DNA of 64,000 nt from Ophiodon elongatus (lineage: Eukaryota > Chordata > Actinopteri > Perciformes > Hexagrammidae): the NCBI GenBank assembly GCA_016806645.1, contig JACSYO010001601.1:406232-470231 (forward strand), read 5' to 3'. The position numbers were made by a program, and so were the translations under genes. Shown here piece after piece: positions 11,113 to 22,364 of the stretch (position 1 is the first letter of the stretch; the number at the start of each line of letters is the position of its first letter). The notes beneath the pieces are model-generated. The model did no database searches. It saw only the letters and a program-made list of their open reading frames with translations, and was not told the origin of the DNA.

Positions 11113-11997
11113 CATCATTCACCCTGGCCCCCGACCATCCAGAAAGCCGGCACAGAGAGTCTGGTTATCCACTTGCAACCTTCCCCTACTAGTGGAATCC
11201 CGGAAGTGATTTGACTGAGGCTGCGGTCAAATAGTCCAAAAAATACCTCCTAACGTCTATTCCTCAACACTTTTCCTTGACCTCTGTGGAAATAATCACA
11301 GAGTCAAGAAAAGATGGGGAGGAGAATTAATGAGGAGTTAGAATTCATGATGAGAAAAGACAAACGCGGTGTTTAGAGAATCCAACTCCACTTTCACTAA
11401 GCTACGTAGTTATGATGCGACTCAGGCGGATGTTAGTGACACGGGTCTGCAGCAGTGAAACTACAATGTTCAGAAGATGGACTACAAAAAAGCGCATCTT
11501 AGATACGTGTGTTCTTACAGTCTTGTGTCATGCAGACAACATAAACGCAGAAAACCCAGTTAAACGTATTTAATAACAAGGTTGGAATGGAAATTAAAGA
11601 AGTAATATAAAAGTGAAACCAAGGGATTGTCACATAGAGTATAAAGCTACTATATTGTCTCATTCTTCAGTTTCAAACATGCTGAATTAAATACGTTATC
11701 CCACTAACAATGTCTCATATCCGTTTTTGTTGTTGTGGTTTATATGCAGATTATAATCTGATCATAAGAATATGCAGACAATAGTTTATGAAACACAACA
11801 CAACTCAGTGTGACCTAGAAGTGTTGACTTGATAGTGTTTTAAAATTGTAATGTGACAAAATAGTTGATTCAAAAGATGATAATCAAAAACATGACTCAG
11901 ACAAAAGGGACCAGCATTGCTGCACTCAATGAATAGCCAATAACCATCTACCCAGATGTTTAGTATACATCCCAATGAGATATTTTTAATTACCGGC

Positions 11998-12008
11998 CTA
12001 TAAAAGGG
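11998..12008 (+). promoter_or_regulatory. TATA-like box upstream of the Harbinger transposase
   Basis: CTATAAAAGGGC lies about 120 bp before a possible 5' exon whose end near 12128 reads ATG followed by the donor-like GTAAGATGATG. An acceptor-like TTTTACAG occurs at about 12491, giving a plausible small intron. Confidence 0.35.
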
Positions 12009-12491
12009 CAGATGGGGAACATCATAGCCAAGGGCTTCTACCGCATGGCTCACCTTGCAGCAAAATTGTAGACACATTCACAGGAGGAGTGCACAACTGC
12101 AGAGGCTCATGGCATTGTGTATAGAAATGGTAAGATGATGCTGATATGGGTTTTAAACATTGATCACAGAGCTTAAATTAAATACTATCAAACGATTTCT
12201 GAAATTGTTTCTGCATGTCTCATGTGTTTACATGGTAGAAGTTAGCCTTCAGGGTGTTCTGCATGAAATATCCTTGTATTCAGCCAACAAGCTTACTTGG
12301 TTAGGTTTAGGAAAAAAACATGGTTTTGGTTGAAATACGCTTTCTGGCAGAAAGCCTTGAAGGCAAACATCTCCCATGTGCTTGCCTTACACAACAATAA
12401 TGCAACATTACTTCTAAAAATTTAAATAGATGAGTAAAAAACCTCACAATAGTTATGGTTATGTATTTACACTGTATGTTGTCTTTTACAG

Positions 12492-13454
12492 GAGAGGAGC
12501 AAAATATATGCCACGCCCAACACCCATGTCCGGCTTGTCAATATTTATTTAGATGCCTCAAAAGACATGCGGTTTGACTTCTGCCTGTCTAAGCTGTCAT
12601 TTGAGGCACTGGTGACCCTTCTCAGGAGGGAGAAGACCCATGGCTGGGTGCACTACATGGAGGTCCTCCTGTTGGTCTACTGGCTTGCACATGGTCTGTC
12701 TTACACTGTTGTCTCCTAGGTCTTTGACGTGCCAAAGTCAACAGTGTTTGACATTGTACATCACATGTGCAATGATCTCTTGTCTCTCCTGGACAAAGTG
12801 GTCCGCTTCCTCACCCTGGTAGAGTGTGCTGAAATCGTCCATTGCTTCCAACGTCTTCCAACAGCCACTGTCAGCCACTGTGGTTGAAAGCTCCTCATGA
12901 TCCACATGCACAAGATTACCTGAACAGGAAACTTTTCCACTCTGTCCAGCTTCAGGTAATCTGTGACAGCACTGGCAAATATCTGGACATATTTGTTGGT
13001 TACCCTGGTTCAGTCCATGACACCAGCATACTAAGAAATAGTCCAGTGTTTGTTAGGGGCTGTTACCCACCAGCTGATTTCTTCATCGTAGGGTATGGGG
13101 GATGTTTGAATGCACCAGTCACCCTCATCACCTTATACCGGGAACCAGTGAGGGGAAGAATTGAGGGCCTTTGGCATGATGAAGGCACGGTGGCGAGGGA
13201 TCTTCAATGATCTGGAAGTGGATCACACCGTTGCTCCAAATGTCTTTGCTGGGTGTTGTATGCTCCATAATATCTGCATCACTGCTGGGGACATCCTGGA
13301 GCTGGCTGAGGAAGAGTATCCAGGGCAACCACCACCACCTGTGCAAGCCAATGAACATAGAGGCCAGCAGTACAGGGACAGATTGGCAGCACAAGTGTCA
13401 GCCCCAAACCAGTGTCCCGCACCTCTCCAGGAACACAACTATTTCATTTTGTGA
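12492..13454 (+). pseudogene. PIF/Harbinger (HARBI1-like) transposase nuclease, inactivated
   Basis: The conceptual protein contains FDFCLSKLSFEALVTLLRRE and VPKSTVFDIVHHMCNDLL, the N-terminal helical part of HARBI1-like proteins. It continues with the DDE nuclease part GYPGSVHDTSILRNSP and the C-terminal MMKARWRGIFNDL and CCMLHNICI. Such enzymes excise PIF/Harbinger elements at 3-bp targets. The copy is dead. A TAG stands at 12717-12719 inside the first block, and several frame changes occur between 12800 and 13160. A stretch between the two DDE parts is also lost. The second catalytic region reads GYGG where family members normally have GDGG, so a predicted catalytic Asp is replaced by Tyr. 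No MADF/Myb partner gene was seen in the element. Confidence 0.82.
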
Positions 13455-13639
13455 ATGTCCTTTGTTGGCTATAGTTGAGGAACTGTTTTGTATAAAAATA
13501 TTTTTTTCTAAACTTTCCTTTCACCCAGTATTTGTCCTATTTATTGCAATTGATCTTTCTGTGAAATGCAAATACCATGGGCTGCCTAAGACACAATAAA
13601 CTCAATCTATGTACAACTAGTGCACTAGTTGTAGTCTTA

Positions 13640-14525
13640 CATCCTTCTCTGCACTTCCATTAGAGCAGTTACCCACCCAAAACTATATAGAGACTGTGTC
13701 TGCCCCACGGCCACTTAAATTAATTAAATTAAAAGTAACCAGAAGAGGAGTTATACAAAATAATCTCATAAAAGTTAACACCACCAACGCAACAGTGCAA
13801 CAAAATAGGAGAATTAAATGTGGACTCTTAAATATTAGATCTTTGTCATCTAAAGCTGTTTTAGTAAATGATTTAATATCAGACAATCACATTGATCTAT
13901 TCTGTCTTACTGAAACCTCGCTGTGTCATGAAGAATATGTCAGCCTAAATGAATCAACTCCTCCAAGTCACATTAATACTCACATTCCTCGAGGCACTGG
14001 CCGAGGAGGTGGAGTAGCAGCTATCTTTGACTCAAGCCTATTAATAAACCCTAAACCTAAATTAAACTACAACTCATTTGAAAGCCTTGTTCTTAGTCTT
14101 TCACATCCAACCTGGAAAACAATACAGCCAATTCTATTTGTTATAGTGTACCGGGCCCCAGGTCCGTATTCTGAATTTCCATCTGAATTTTCAGAGTTTT
14201 TATCAAGTTTAGTCCTTAAAACAGATAAAGTTATTATTGTAGGTGACTTTAATATTCATGTGGATGTCGATAATGATAGCGTTAGTACTGTGTTTATCTC
14301 CTTATTAGATTCAATTGGCTTCTGTCAGAGTGTACAGAAACCCACTCACTGTTTTAATCACACCCTCGACCTTGTTCTTGCATATGGTCAGGATTTAGAA
14401 AACACCACAGCACAGAGATAGCACTGGTGAAAATTACTAATGACCTTCTAATTGCATCAGATAAAGGACTTGTCTCTGTTCTTGTCTTGTTAGACCTTAG
14501 TGCTGCGTTCGACACCATTGACCAC
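13640..14525 (+). pseudogene. LINE family A: endonuclease fragment fused to an RT fragment
   Basis: Residues from 13696 give an apurinic-type endonuclease domain: LNIRSLSSKAVLVNDLI, FCLTETSL, GRGGGVAAIF, VYRAPGPYSEFPSEF and the catalytic-type block VGDFNIHVD, then LDLVLAYG. At about 14396 the reading jumps within 'Q-DLENTTAQR' to the RT region (KITNDLLIASDKG..., LLDLSAAFDTIDHH). Sequence coding the endonuclease C-terminus and the RT N-terminus is therefore missing. LINE B begins at 14526. The same RT words occur at 18340-18480, 28800-28930 and 31840-31930. Confidence 0.82.
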
Positions 14526-17246
14526 CATTGACTTTGTCCTTTCATGCTGTGACAGTCACTCATCCGGTACAATTGAACAGTGTCGTTCTCTACCGTCCAC
14601 CAGGTCCTCTGAGAGATTTCTTGGAAGAGCTAGACGTCGTCCTATCAAACTTCTCAGAAAATGGCCCTCCGCTTATCCTTCTGGGTGACTTCAACATCCA
14701 GACAGAGAAGTCATTTGACCTATTATTTTTACTATCTTCCTTTGCTCTCTCACTCAGTCCCTCCCCTCCGACTCACAAAGCAAGCAACCACCTTGACTAT
14801 ATCTTCACCAGAAACTGCTCTACATCCAACCTCTCTGTAACTCCACTTCATGTCTCTGACCACTTCTTCTCTCTCCCACTCTGTGGAACTGACAACTCTA
14901 CCACACCAACAGACTCTGTACCTGTCCGTCGCAACATTCGCTCTCTCTCTCTCCCTCTTCTCTGGCCTCCTGTTTTATCAGTCCTCCCTTCTACTGGCTC
15001 CTTCTCACTCTTGCATCCTAACTCTGCCACAGACACTCTGCTTTCTACTCTGTATTCCTCGCTTGACTCTCTTTGTCCTCTTACAACAAGACAGGCACGC
15101 AAGTCCCCACCAGCTCCGTGGTTGTTGGACTCGGTGCGTGCCGAGAGAGCCACTATGCGAGCGTCGGAAAGGAAATGGCGAAAATCTAAATGCCCTGAGG
15201 ACCTGCTTGCTTATCAATCTCTTCTCTCTTCTTTCTCTGCCTCTATTTTTGCTGCCAAACGAGCTTTCTACCAAACCAGAATTGAATTCTCATTTTCTAA
15301 CCCCAAAAAACTCTTCTCTATCTTCTCCAACCTCCTTGACCCCAGTCCCCCAGTCTCCCTCCTCCTTCCAACCTTATACCAAGCCACTTTGTCAACTACT
15401 TTACAAAAAAGATAGATGACATATGCTCCTCGTTTACTAATCCATCCTCTATAAGTACTTTGCCATCGACTTCATCTTCTGCCCCTTCCCTTTCCTCTTT
15501 CACTCCCCTGTCTCCCAATCAAGTTCTAACCTTGGTTACCTCATCCCGCCCAACCACCTGCCCCCTTGACCCAATCCCATCTCACATTCTCCAGGCCATT
15601 GCTCCTGACCTTCTCCCCTTTCTCACCCATTTTATTAACACCTCCCTCTCCGCTGGCTTTCTCCCCAACTCTCTGAAGGAGGCAAGAGTTAACCCTCTCC
15701 TGAAGAAACCCACCCTCGACCCGGCTGAAGTAAACAACTACAGACCCGTCTCTCTTCTTCCCTTTCTCTCCAAAACTCTCAAGCGAGCCATCTTTAACCA
15801 GCTCTCCTCCTACCTCCACCATAACAACCTTCTTGACCCTCACCAGTCTGGTTTCAAGGCAGGCCACTCTACAGAGACTGCCCTCCTTGCTGTCTCTGAG
15901 CAACTTCACACTGCCAGAGCAGCCTCTCTCTCCTCTGTCCTTATCCTTCTTGAGCTTTCTGCTGCATTCGACACAGTGAACCACAAGATCCTTATTTCCA
16001 CCCTACAGGACCTGGGTGTCTCAGGCACTGCTCTCTCCCTTTTCTCATCCTACCTCACCGACCGCAGTTACCGGGTAACCTGGAGAGGGTCTGTGTCTGA
16101 ACCTTGTCCCCTCACTTCTGGGGTCCCCCAGGGTTCCGTCCTGGGTCCCCTCCTCTTCTCTCTGTACACCAACTGTCTCGGCTCTGTCATTCGCTCACAT
16201 GGCTTTTCCTACCACTGCTATGCTGATGACACCCAACTAGTTCTCTCGTTTCCCAAATCTGAAACTAAGGTAGCAGCACGTATCTCTGCCTGTCTGACCG
16301 ACATCTCTCAGTGGATGTCCGCACACCACCTGAAGATTAATCCTGACAAGACTGAACTACTTTTCCTTCCAGCGAAAGGCTCTCCCACCCATGACCTGAC
16401 TATCACCTTCAACAACTCCGTGTTAGCCCCGACCCTGACTGCTAGGAACCTCGGTGTGACACTCGACAGTCAACTCTCCCTCACTGCCAACATCGCTGCA
16501 ACAACTCGGTCCTCTCGGTACATGCTGCACAATCAGGAGAATCCGTCCTCTTCTCACCCAGAAGGCGGCACAGGTTCTGGTACAGGCTCTGGTTATCTCC
16601 CGCCTAGACTACTGTAACTCCCTCCTGGCTGGTCTACCTGCTAGTGCCATCCGACCTCAGCTCATCCAGAATGCGGCAGCTCGACTGGTTTTCAACCTGC
16701 CTAAATTCACCCACACTACTCCGCTCCTCTGCTCTCTTCACTGGTTACCAATGGCTGCTCGCATCCGTTTCAAAACATTGGTACTTGCGTACCATGCTGC
16801 GAACAGATCTGGTCCAGTCTACATCCAGGACATGGTCAAACCTTACACCCCAGCCCGTTCACTCCGCTCTGCATCGGCCAATCGCCTCGTAGCTCCGTCA
16901 CTAACCGCTCAACAAAATCGCGATTGTTCGCTGTCCTGGCTCCCAATTGGTGGAATGAGCTCCCCAATGACATCAGGACAGCAGGAAGTCTCTACATCTT
17001 CCGCCGCAAATTAAAAACGCATCTCTTCCGACTATACCTGGAATAAAAAAAAAAAAAAAGTACCTCTCTTAGTACTCTAGTAGCACTTAAATGGCATGTA
17101 TTCATAGCACTTGGTAGTTTGGCTTTCTTGAGGAATTGTACTTTCTTGATTTTTGTTGTTCTGGGTTTGAACTCCCTTCATTGAATGCACTTATTGTAAG
17201 TCGCTTTGGATGAAAACGTCTGCTAAATGTAATGTAATGTAATGTA
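14526..17246 (+). pseudogene. LINE family B (L2/CR1-like), nearly complete but frameshifted
   Basis: The endonuclease part runs from 14528 (NSVVLYRPPGPLRDFLEEL, ILLGDFNIQTEKSFDLL, NHLDYIF, HVSDHFF). The reverse transcriptase spans about 15460-16617 with NYRPVSLLPFLSKTLKRAIF, HQSGFKAGHSTETALLAV, LELSAAFDTVNH, GVPQGSVLGPLLFSLY and CYADDTQLV (YADD at 16219-16230), then KTELLFLPAKG. A C-terminal segment continues in shifted frames to about 17030. The element ends GTAAGTCGCTTTGGATGAAA...(AATGT)n, the usual 3' end of fish L2-like LINEs. Frameshifts near 15380-15407 (one in an A run) and near 16535, plus 5' truncation, make it inactive. The endonuclease and YADD residues themselves are preserved. 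Confidence 0.88.
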
Positions 17247-17453
17247 ATCATTGACAACCAGCCAACATATACGGTCAGACGACTACTGGATGTCAGATGG
17301 CGAGGCCTTCAGTATCTGGTGGACTGGGAGGGATACGGTCCAGAGGAAAGGTCCTGGGAACCTCGTTCCCGCATCCAGGATGCTGAGTTGGTCCGGGATT
17401 TTCATAAACCGCACCCTGACAAGCCCGGAAAATCACCTGGAGGCTCTCGTTGA
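17247..17453 (+). pseudogene. Ty3/Gypsy integrase C-terminal chromodomain fragment
   Basis: Sixty-eight codons read through to a TGA at 17451. They include TVRRLLDVRWRGLQYLVDW, EGYGPEERSWEP and DAELVRDFHKPHP, the chromodomain that tethers chromovirus-type Gypsy integrases to chromatin. The rest of pol is absent upstream, where LINE B ends. A polypurine tract (GAGGGGGGGGGG) follows directly, then the LTR, exactly the expected 3' order of such an element. Confidence 0.85.
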
Positions 17454-17470
17454 GGGGGGGGGGGTACTAC

Positions 17471-17993
17471 TGTCATTATCACCAAGGCAGTCAAGTAGTT
17501 TTCCCTGTGTTTCCTCCGTTTCCCTGTCCTTTTGTCTCTTGTGTGTTTTACTCAGTCAGTCTGGTCTGTCTGTCAGTAAGGAGGCATGGACATCTCCCCC
17601 TCCCTCTCCTGGGCGGTGGTTCCTGAGCAGCTGACACCAATCATCCATCAAGACACCCTCCGCTGTATATCAACCCTGGTCTTCCTGCCATTCACCGCCA
17701 AATCGTTTCGTCGCCACAGTGTTTCGGAACACCTACCTGCCAGCTGCCTCCGCTTCCTGTTCCTCGCCTGACTCCTGTTACCTGCCCTGCTTCCTCTCCG
17801 ACATCCTCGCCCACACTCCGCACTTCCTCGAAAGACTTCCAGTAGACAATCCCAGCCAGGTTCGAAGCTGCGCAACCCAGCCCTGTCCACCTTTGAATTT
17901 GTATACCATTATTAAATCCTTTTTGGTTACTAATTTAACCCTGACTTGTGTGTGCTGCTTTTGGGTCCACGTTTTGGTTACTAGAACCTAACA
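17471..17993 (+). mobile_element. 3' LTR of the Gypsy element
   Basis: The LTR starts TGTCATTATCACC just after the polypurine tract and ends ACTAGAACCTAACA before LINE A sequence. It is 523 bp with TG...CA ends. A polyadenylation-type ATTAAA lies near 17911 and TTGGGTCC in the last 40 bp, a layout shared with the LTR at 25900-26358. Confidence 0.75.
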
Positions 17994-19308
17994 CCCATCG
18001 ACTTTAAAAAATTGTCTTCAACAATTTGTACTTCAAAACCTTCTACCTGTCTCTTGGACCCCGTCCCGACGAGGCTGCTTAAATAAGTTTTACCTTTGAT
18101 TGGCACCTGTTTGCTGGATATTGTCAATCTGTCTTTAATAACAGGCCATGTACCACAGTCTTTTAAAGTAGCTGTGATTAAGCCTCTTAAGAAGCCCACT
18201 CTTGATCCAGAGGTGTTGCCTAACTATAGACCGATCTTTAACCTTCCCTTGCTCTCTAAAATCCTTGAGAAAGTAGTCGCAAATCAGTTGTGTGACTTTC
18301 TACATAATAGTTTATTTGAGGATTTTCAGTCGGGATTTAGAAAACACCACAGCACAGAGACAGCACTGGTGAAAATTACTAATGACCTTCTAATTGCATC
18401 AGATAAAGGACTTGTCTCTGTTCTTGTCTTGTTAGACCTCAGTGCTGCGTTCAACACCTTTGACCACCACATCCTATTACAGAGATTAGAACATTTAATT
18501 ATCATTAAAGGCACTGCACTAAGCTGGTTTAAAAACCTATTTATCAGATCAATCTCAGTTTGTATATGTAAACGATGAAACCTCAATGACCACCAACATT
18601 AGTCACGGAGTTCCACAAGGTTCTGTGCTTGGACCAATTTTATTCACCTTATATATGCTTCCTTGAGGCAATATTATCAGAAAACATTCCACAAACTTTC
18701 ATTGTTATGCAGATGATACTCAATTATATCTATCGATCAACCCAGACGAAACCAACCAGTTCGCTAAACTTCAAGCATAAAAACCTGGATGACCTGCAAC
18801 TTCCTGATAAACTCAGACAAAACTGAACTGTTATTTTACTAGGCCCAGAACACCTCCGAAATCAATTATCTAATGATATAGTTATTCTAGATGGCATAGC
18901 GCTGGCATCCAGCACCACCGTAAAGAATCTCAGAGTTATCTTCGATCAGGACTTGTCCTTTAACTCCCACGCAAAACAAATCTCAAGGACTGCCTTTTTT
19001 CATCTACGTAACATTTAAAAAATTAGGTACATCCTGTCTCAAAGAGATGCAGAAAAAATAGTTAATCCATTTGTTATTTCTAGACTAAACTACTGCAATT
19101 CCTTATTATCAGGGTGCTCTAATAAGTCTCTTAAATCTCTCCAGTTGATCCAGAATGCTGCAGCGCGTGTACTAACAAAAACTAAGAGAAGAGATCATAT
19201 TACTCCTGTATTAGCTTCTCTGCACTGGCTCCCTTTAAAATCAGGAATCAAATTTAAAATCCTTCTCCTCACCTACAAAGCCTTAATTAACACCATCATA
19301 TCTTAAGG

Positions 19309-19398
19309 AGCTCATAGTACCATATTACCCCACTAAAGAGCTCATAGTACCATATTACCCCACTAGAGAGCTCATAGTACCATATTACCCCACTAGAG
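19309..19398 (+). repeat. 30-bp in-frame triplication in LINE A
   Basis: Three consecutive 30-bp units encode the decapeptide LIVPYYPT(K/R)E three times. The other copies (28100-27900 and 32780-32810) have it once. Confidence 0.9.
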
Positions 19399-19553
19399 AG
19401 CTGTGCTCACTGAACGTGGGGCGACTTGTGGTTCCTAGAGTTCGTAGTTATCAAGCTCCTCTTCTATGGAACTAGCTTCCACTTTCAGTCTGGGGGGCAG
19501 ACATAGTCACCACATTTAAGAGTAGACTTAAGACCTTCCTCTTTGATAGCGCT

Positions 19554-19668
19554 TATAGTTAGGTCTGGTTCAGGTTTATAGTTAGGGCTGGCTCAGGTTT
19601 ATAGTTAGGGCTGGCTCAGGTTTATAGTTAGGGCTGGTTCAGGTTTATAGTTAGGGCTGGTTCAGGTT
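19554..19668 (+). repeat. 23-bp tandem repeat, five copies
   Basis: The unit TATAGTTAGGGCTGGCTCAG+GTT is repeated five times at the start of the LINE A 3' UTR. The copy at 31837-33686 has it once (32994-33016). Confidence 0.92.
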
Positions 19669-19913
19669 TGCCCTGGTCCAGCCCCTAGATATGCTGCTAT
19701 AGGCCTAGACTGCTGGGTGACATCTTAGGAGACACTGAGCTCCTCTCCCCTCTTCTCTATCTCCTTCTGTATGAATTCATGTCCCATTAATGCACATTAC
19801 TAACTCTACTTCTTCTCCGGAGTCTTTGTGCTTTCTCTCCTAACAGGTTTACATGGATCGTGGTTTTATCTGGACCCTGGTCCTGCCCGACACCTACTGC
19901 TGTTATCATTATT

Positions 19914-22364
19914 AGGGTCCGAGCACCGACGACGTCGGTCCGAGAGGACCCTATTGAAACTGTAATGTTTATTATTAGGGTCCGAGCACCGACGAAGTCG
20001 GTCCGAGAGGACCCTATTGAAACTGGAATGTTTATTATTCCTATTATTATTATTCTGCAATCTAACTGCCTTTTTGGGGGCTTTATCATATCTGAAAAGT
20101 TGCCAAAGTTGACATGCATATCAGAACGGGTGATAAATTTGATATTTTAGGGGTCTCGCATTTGGGTAGAAAGAAATGTCTCTATAGCGCCCCCTAGAAT
20201 TGTCTTTCTTTTGAAAGCCAATGAAATTCGCCCCCAATCACCAATTGACTTGAAATTCGACACACATGTCCGGTTCTGTCTGCTCTACGAAAAGTTACAT
20301 TGTAACATTAAGCTCCGCCTACTTAGATTTTCCACCATTTTGAATTTTGTGAAAAACACATTATTTCCAAATCCTCCTAAACGCTGGTTCCGATTCTTAC
20401 AAAATGTTATGTGGTTCATAATTGGTTCAATGTCATCACAACTTATCAAAAGCTTGTTGAAATCTCATTGTGTTGAGAACAAAAAGGACCAATCAACTTC
20501 TAAGGGGTGTGGCTTAGTTTTCAATCCACGTAACATCCAAATCACTTGGCCTATCATCACCAAATTTGTAGCATATGTCCACATCGCTTCCTTTAACTTA
20601 CTCTGTCATTTTCATTATATTCAAACCCTAGGGGGCGATGCCGTAAATTGCCCAATTTCTGCATTTTAAGCCATTTTTCATCATTTTCAGAAATTGTACG
20701 TGAACTAACTTCTCCTACAGAATTCATGCAATCAACTTCAAATTTGGTCAGAATGATCTGAAGACCTTGATGATGAAAAGTTATCAAAATGGCGAGTTGT
20801 CTTTGAACGGCCTTGACTTTGCGGGGCTCCAAGTATATGCCCATTTCTTGCGGTTCGCCACAAAAGTGGATGTTGCTGTAACTCCAAGGTACATTATCCA
20901 ATTTGCCCCAAATTTCTTGTGCATGATGTTAGTTAAGGCCTGAGCGCATTCCAATGCAAAACATTTCACAATATCAGAGCGCCACTTATTGGCAAAAGAA
21001 AATGACAAGTTTTATACTCTGATCTATTCCTCCTAGGAAATTCATCAGATCCCTCTCAACATTTGTCAGAAAAGCCTTAAGACTTTGATAATGCGTCATT
21101 GTGAAGATTGTAAGAATTCGTTAAAGGGCGGCGATGTTGCGGCTCTGAGAATGTTGATCCTTCGCCGTGAACAAATAAACCGATGTAACTCAACTCCACA
21201 TGATCAGATCCTTTCCAAATTTAACATCTTTGATGAGACTCCAGCCTTGAAGACAAGTGCAGTCCAATTTTTAATCAAAGTCATAACGCCACCTACGGGT
21301 AACAGGAAGTTAAAGCCTCTATACTTTGGCCTGTTTCTCTTAGTAGGTAAATCAGATCGATATCAAATTACTACCACACATATGTAAGAAGTTCATAATG
21401 TCAGCTTACAAAGCTTTTGAGCTTTCGTGTAACGCCATTGCCCTGACGACCCATGCTTCGCCGTCAACAACGAAGGTACTTTTGAGGTACTAAACATGCT
21501 TGAAACGTAGCTAAACTTCGCACACACATTTAAAGTCATAAATATAGTTACCTGATATGATTTTAATGCTTCAGAGTGGAAAGTTTGCTCGATAGCGCCC
21601 CCTTCAAATTTTGACAAAGCAGACCTCGCAGTACGTTTGACATAGATATAAGAAATTTCGTAGGCACACGTATCACACACAGACTTAAAAAAAAGTCTCC
21701 TGGTACCATGCTCTAAACCGTATCGGAAGTCGGCCATTTTGAATTTGTGGGATTTTTCCTTTCATTTTTGCCTAATTCTAGGCTCTTTATTTGAACGAAC
21801 TCCTCCTAGGTAAATCATCAGATATACTTCAAATTTGGTCAGTACAATGTAAAAACCTTAGTGATTAAAAGTTATCAAAATGTTGTTTCGTTGAAGGCTG
21901 TTGCCGTAGCAACTCACTCTTCGACATGAAAAACAAATATGTTTTTGAGGGGCTAAACATGCTCAAAACAGACCAAAACATAGCACACTCATTTAATGAC
22001 CTAAATGTAGTTATATAATGTGTTTGGAATGCTTCAAAATTAAGAATCGGCTCGATAGCGCCCCCTACAAAATGTCAACAGAATTCCGATAAAATCGGCA
22101 AAGCAGCCCTCGCAGTAGGTTTGATGAAAATATGAAAAATTTGGTAGGCTTATGTAACACATGTAAACTTACAAATAAGTCTCTTGGGACCATGCTCCAA
22201 ACCGTATCAGAAGCCGGTCATTTTGAGTTTTATATGAATTGCTCATGTTGTCGCGTTGTCCGATGGTCGTAGACATTCTCGGCCACGTGAGCCGGCATCC
22301 CGCCAGCACCCCCAACGTGCGCAAAGGTGCGAGGATCCGTACATCGCTGCTTGCAGCTTTAATT
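19914..22364 (+). repeat. unclassified 2.45-kb hairpin-headed repeat nested in LINE A
   Basis: It begins with a 39-bp hairpin (19914-19952) whose outer arms are AGGGTCC and GGACCCT and whose inner arms are ACCGAC and GTCGGT. This is duplicated 63 bp later (19977-20015). The body has no coding sequence but recurring words such as TAGCGCCCCCT (20186, 21594, 22057) and GTCGGCCATTTTGA. The block 21485-21760 is repeated in diverged form at 21948-22230. It ends ATCGCTGCTTGCAGCTTTAATT. I recall similar sequence as a common repeat in teleost genomes, but not its class. LINE 3' UTR sequence lies on both sides, so it inserted there. Confidence 0.7.

Larger units (their letters stand above)
11205..13640 (+). 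mobile_element. PIF/Harbinger-type DNA transposon carrying a dead transposase
   Basis: The left end has a terminal-repeat-like GAGGCTGCGGTCAAATAGTC near 11216. About 11390-11895 is the reverse complement of 25080-25600, a non-autonomous relative whose own outer end (24531) carries the same terminal word. The transposase exons lie at 12492-13454. The right end is not clearly defined; a 22-bp palindrome at 13612-13633 lies close to it. Confidence 0.6.
17994..19913 (+). pseudogene. LINE family A, RT and 3' UTR part (continues at 22365)
   Basis: The reverse transcriptase begins abruptly with PIDFKK and runs in broken frames. It includes GTCLLDIVNLSLITGHVPQS, LDPEVLPNYRPIFNLPLLSK, FQSGFRKHHSTETALVKITN and VLLDLSAAFNTFDHH. 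The YADD block is at 18706-18717, then NAAARVLTKTK near 19155 and the terminal FKSRLKTFLFDSAYS near 19520-19559. Several stops and indels make it non-functional. Two local tandem expansions occur (19309-19398 and 19554-19668). The 3' UTR is split by a 2.45-kb repeat and by a 201-bp MITE-like element before ending at about 22925. Confidence 0.85.
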
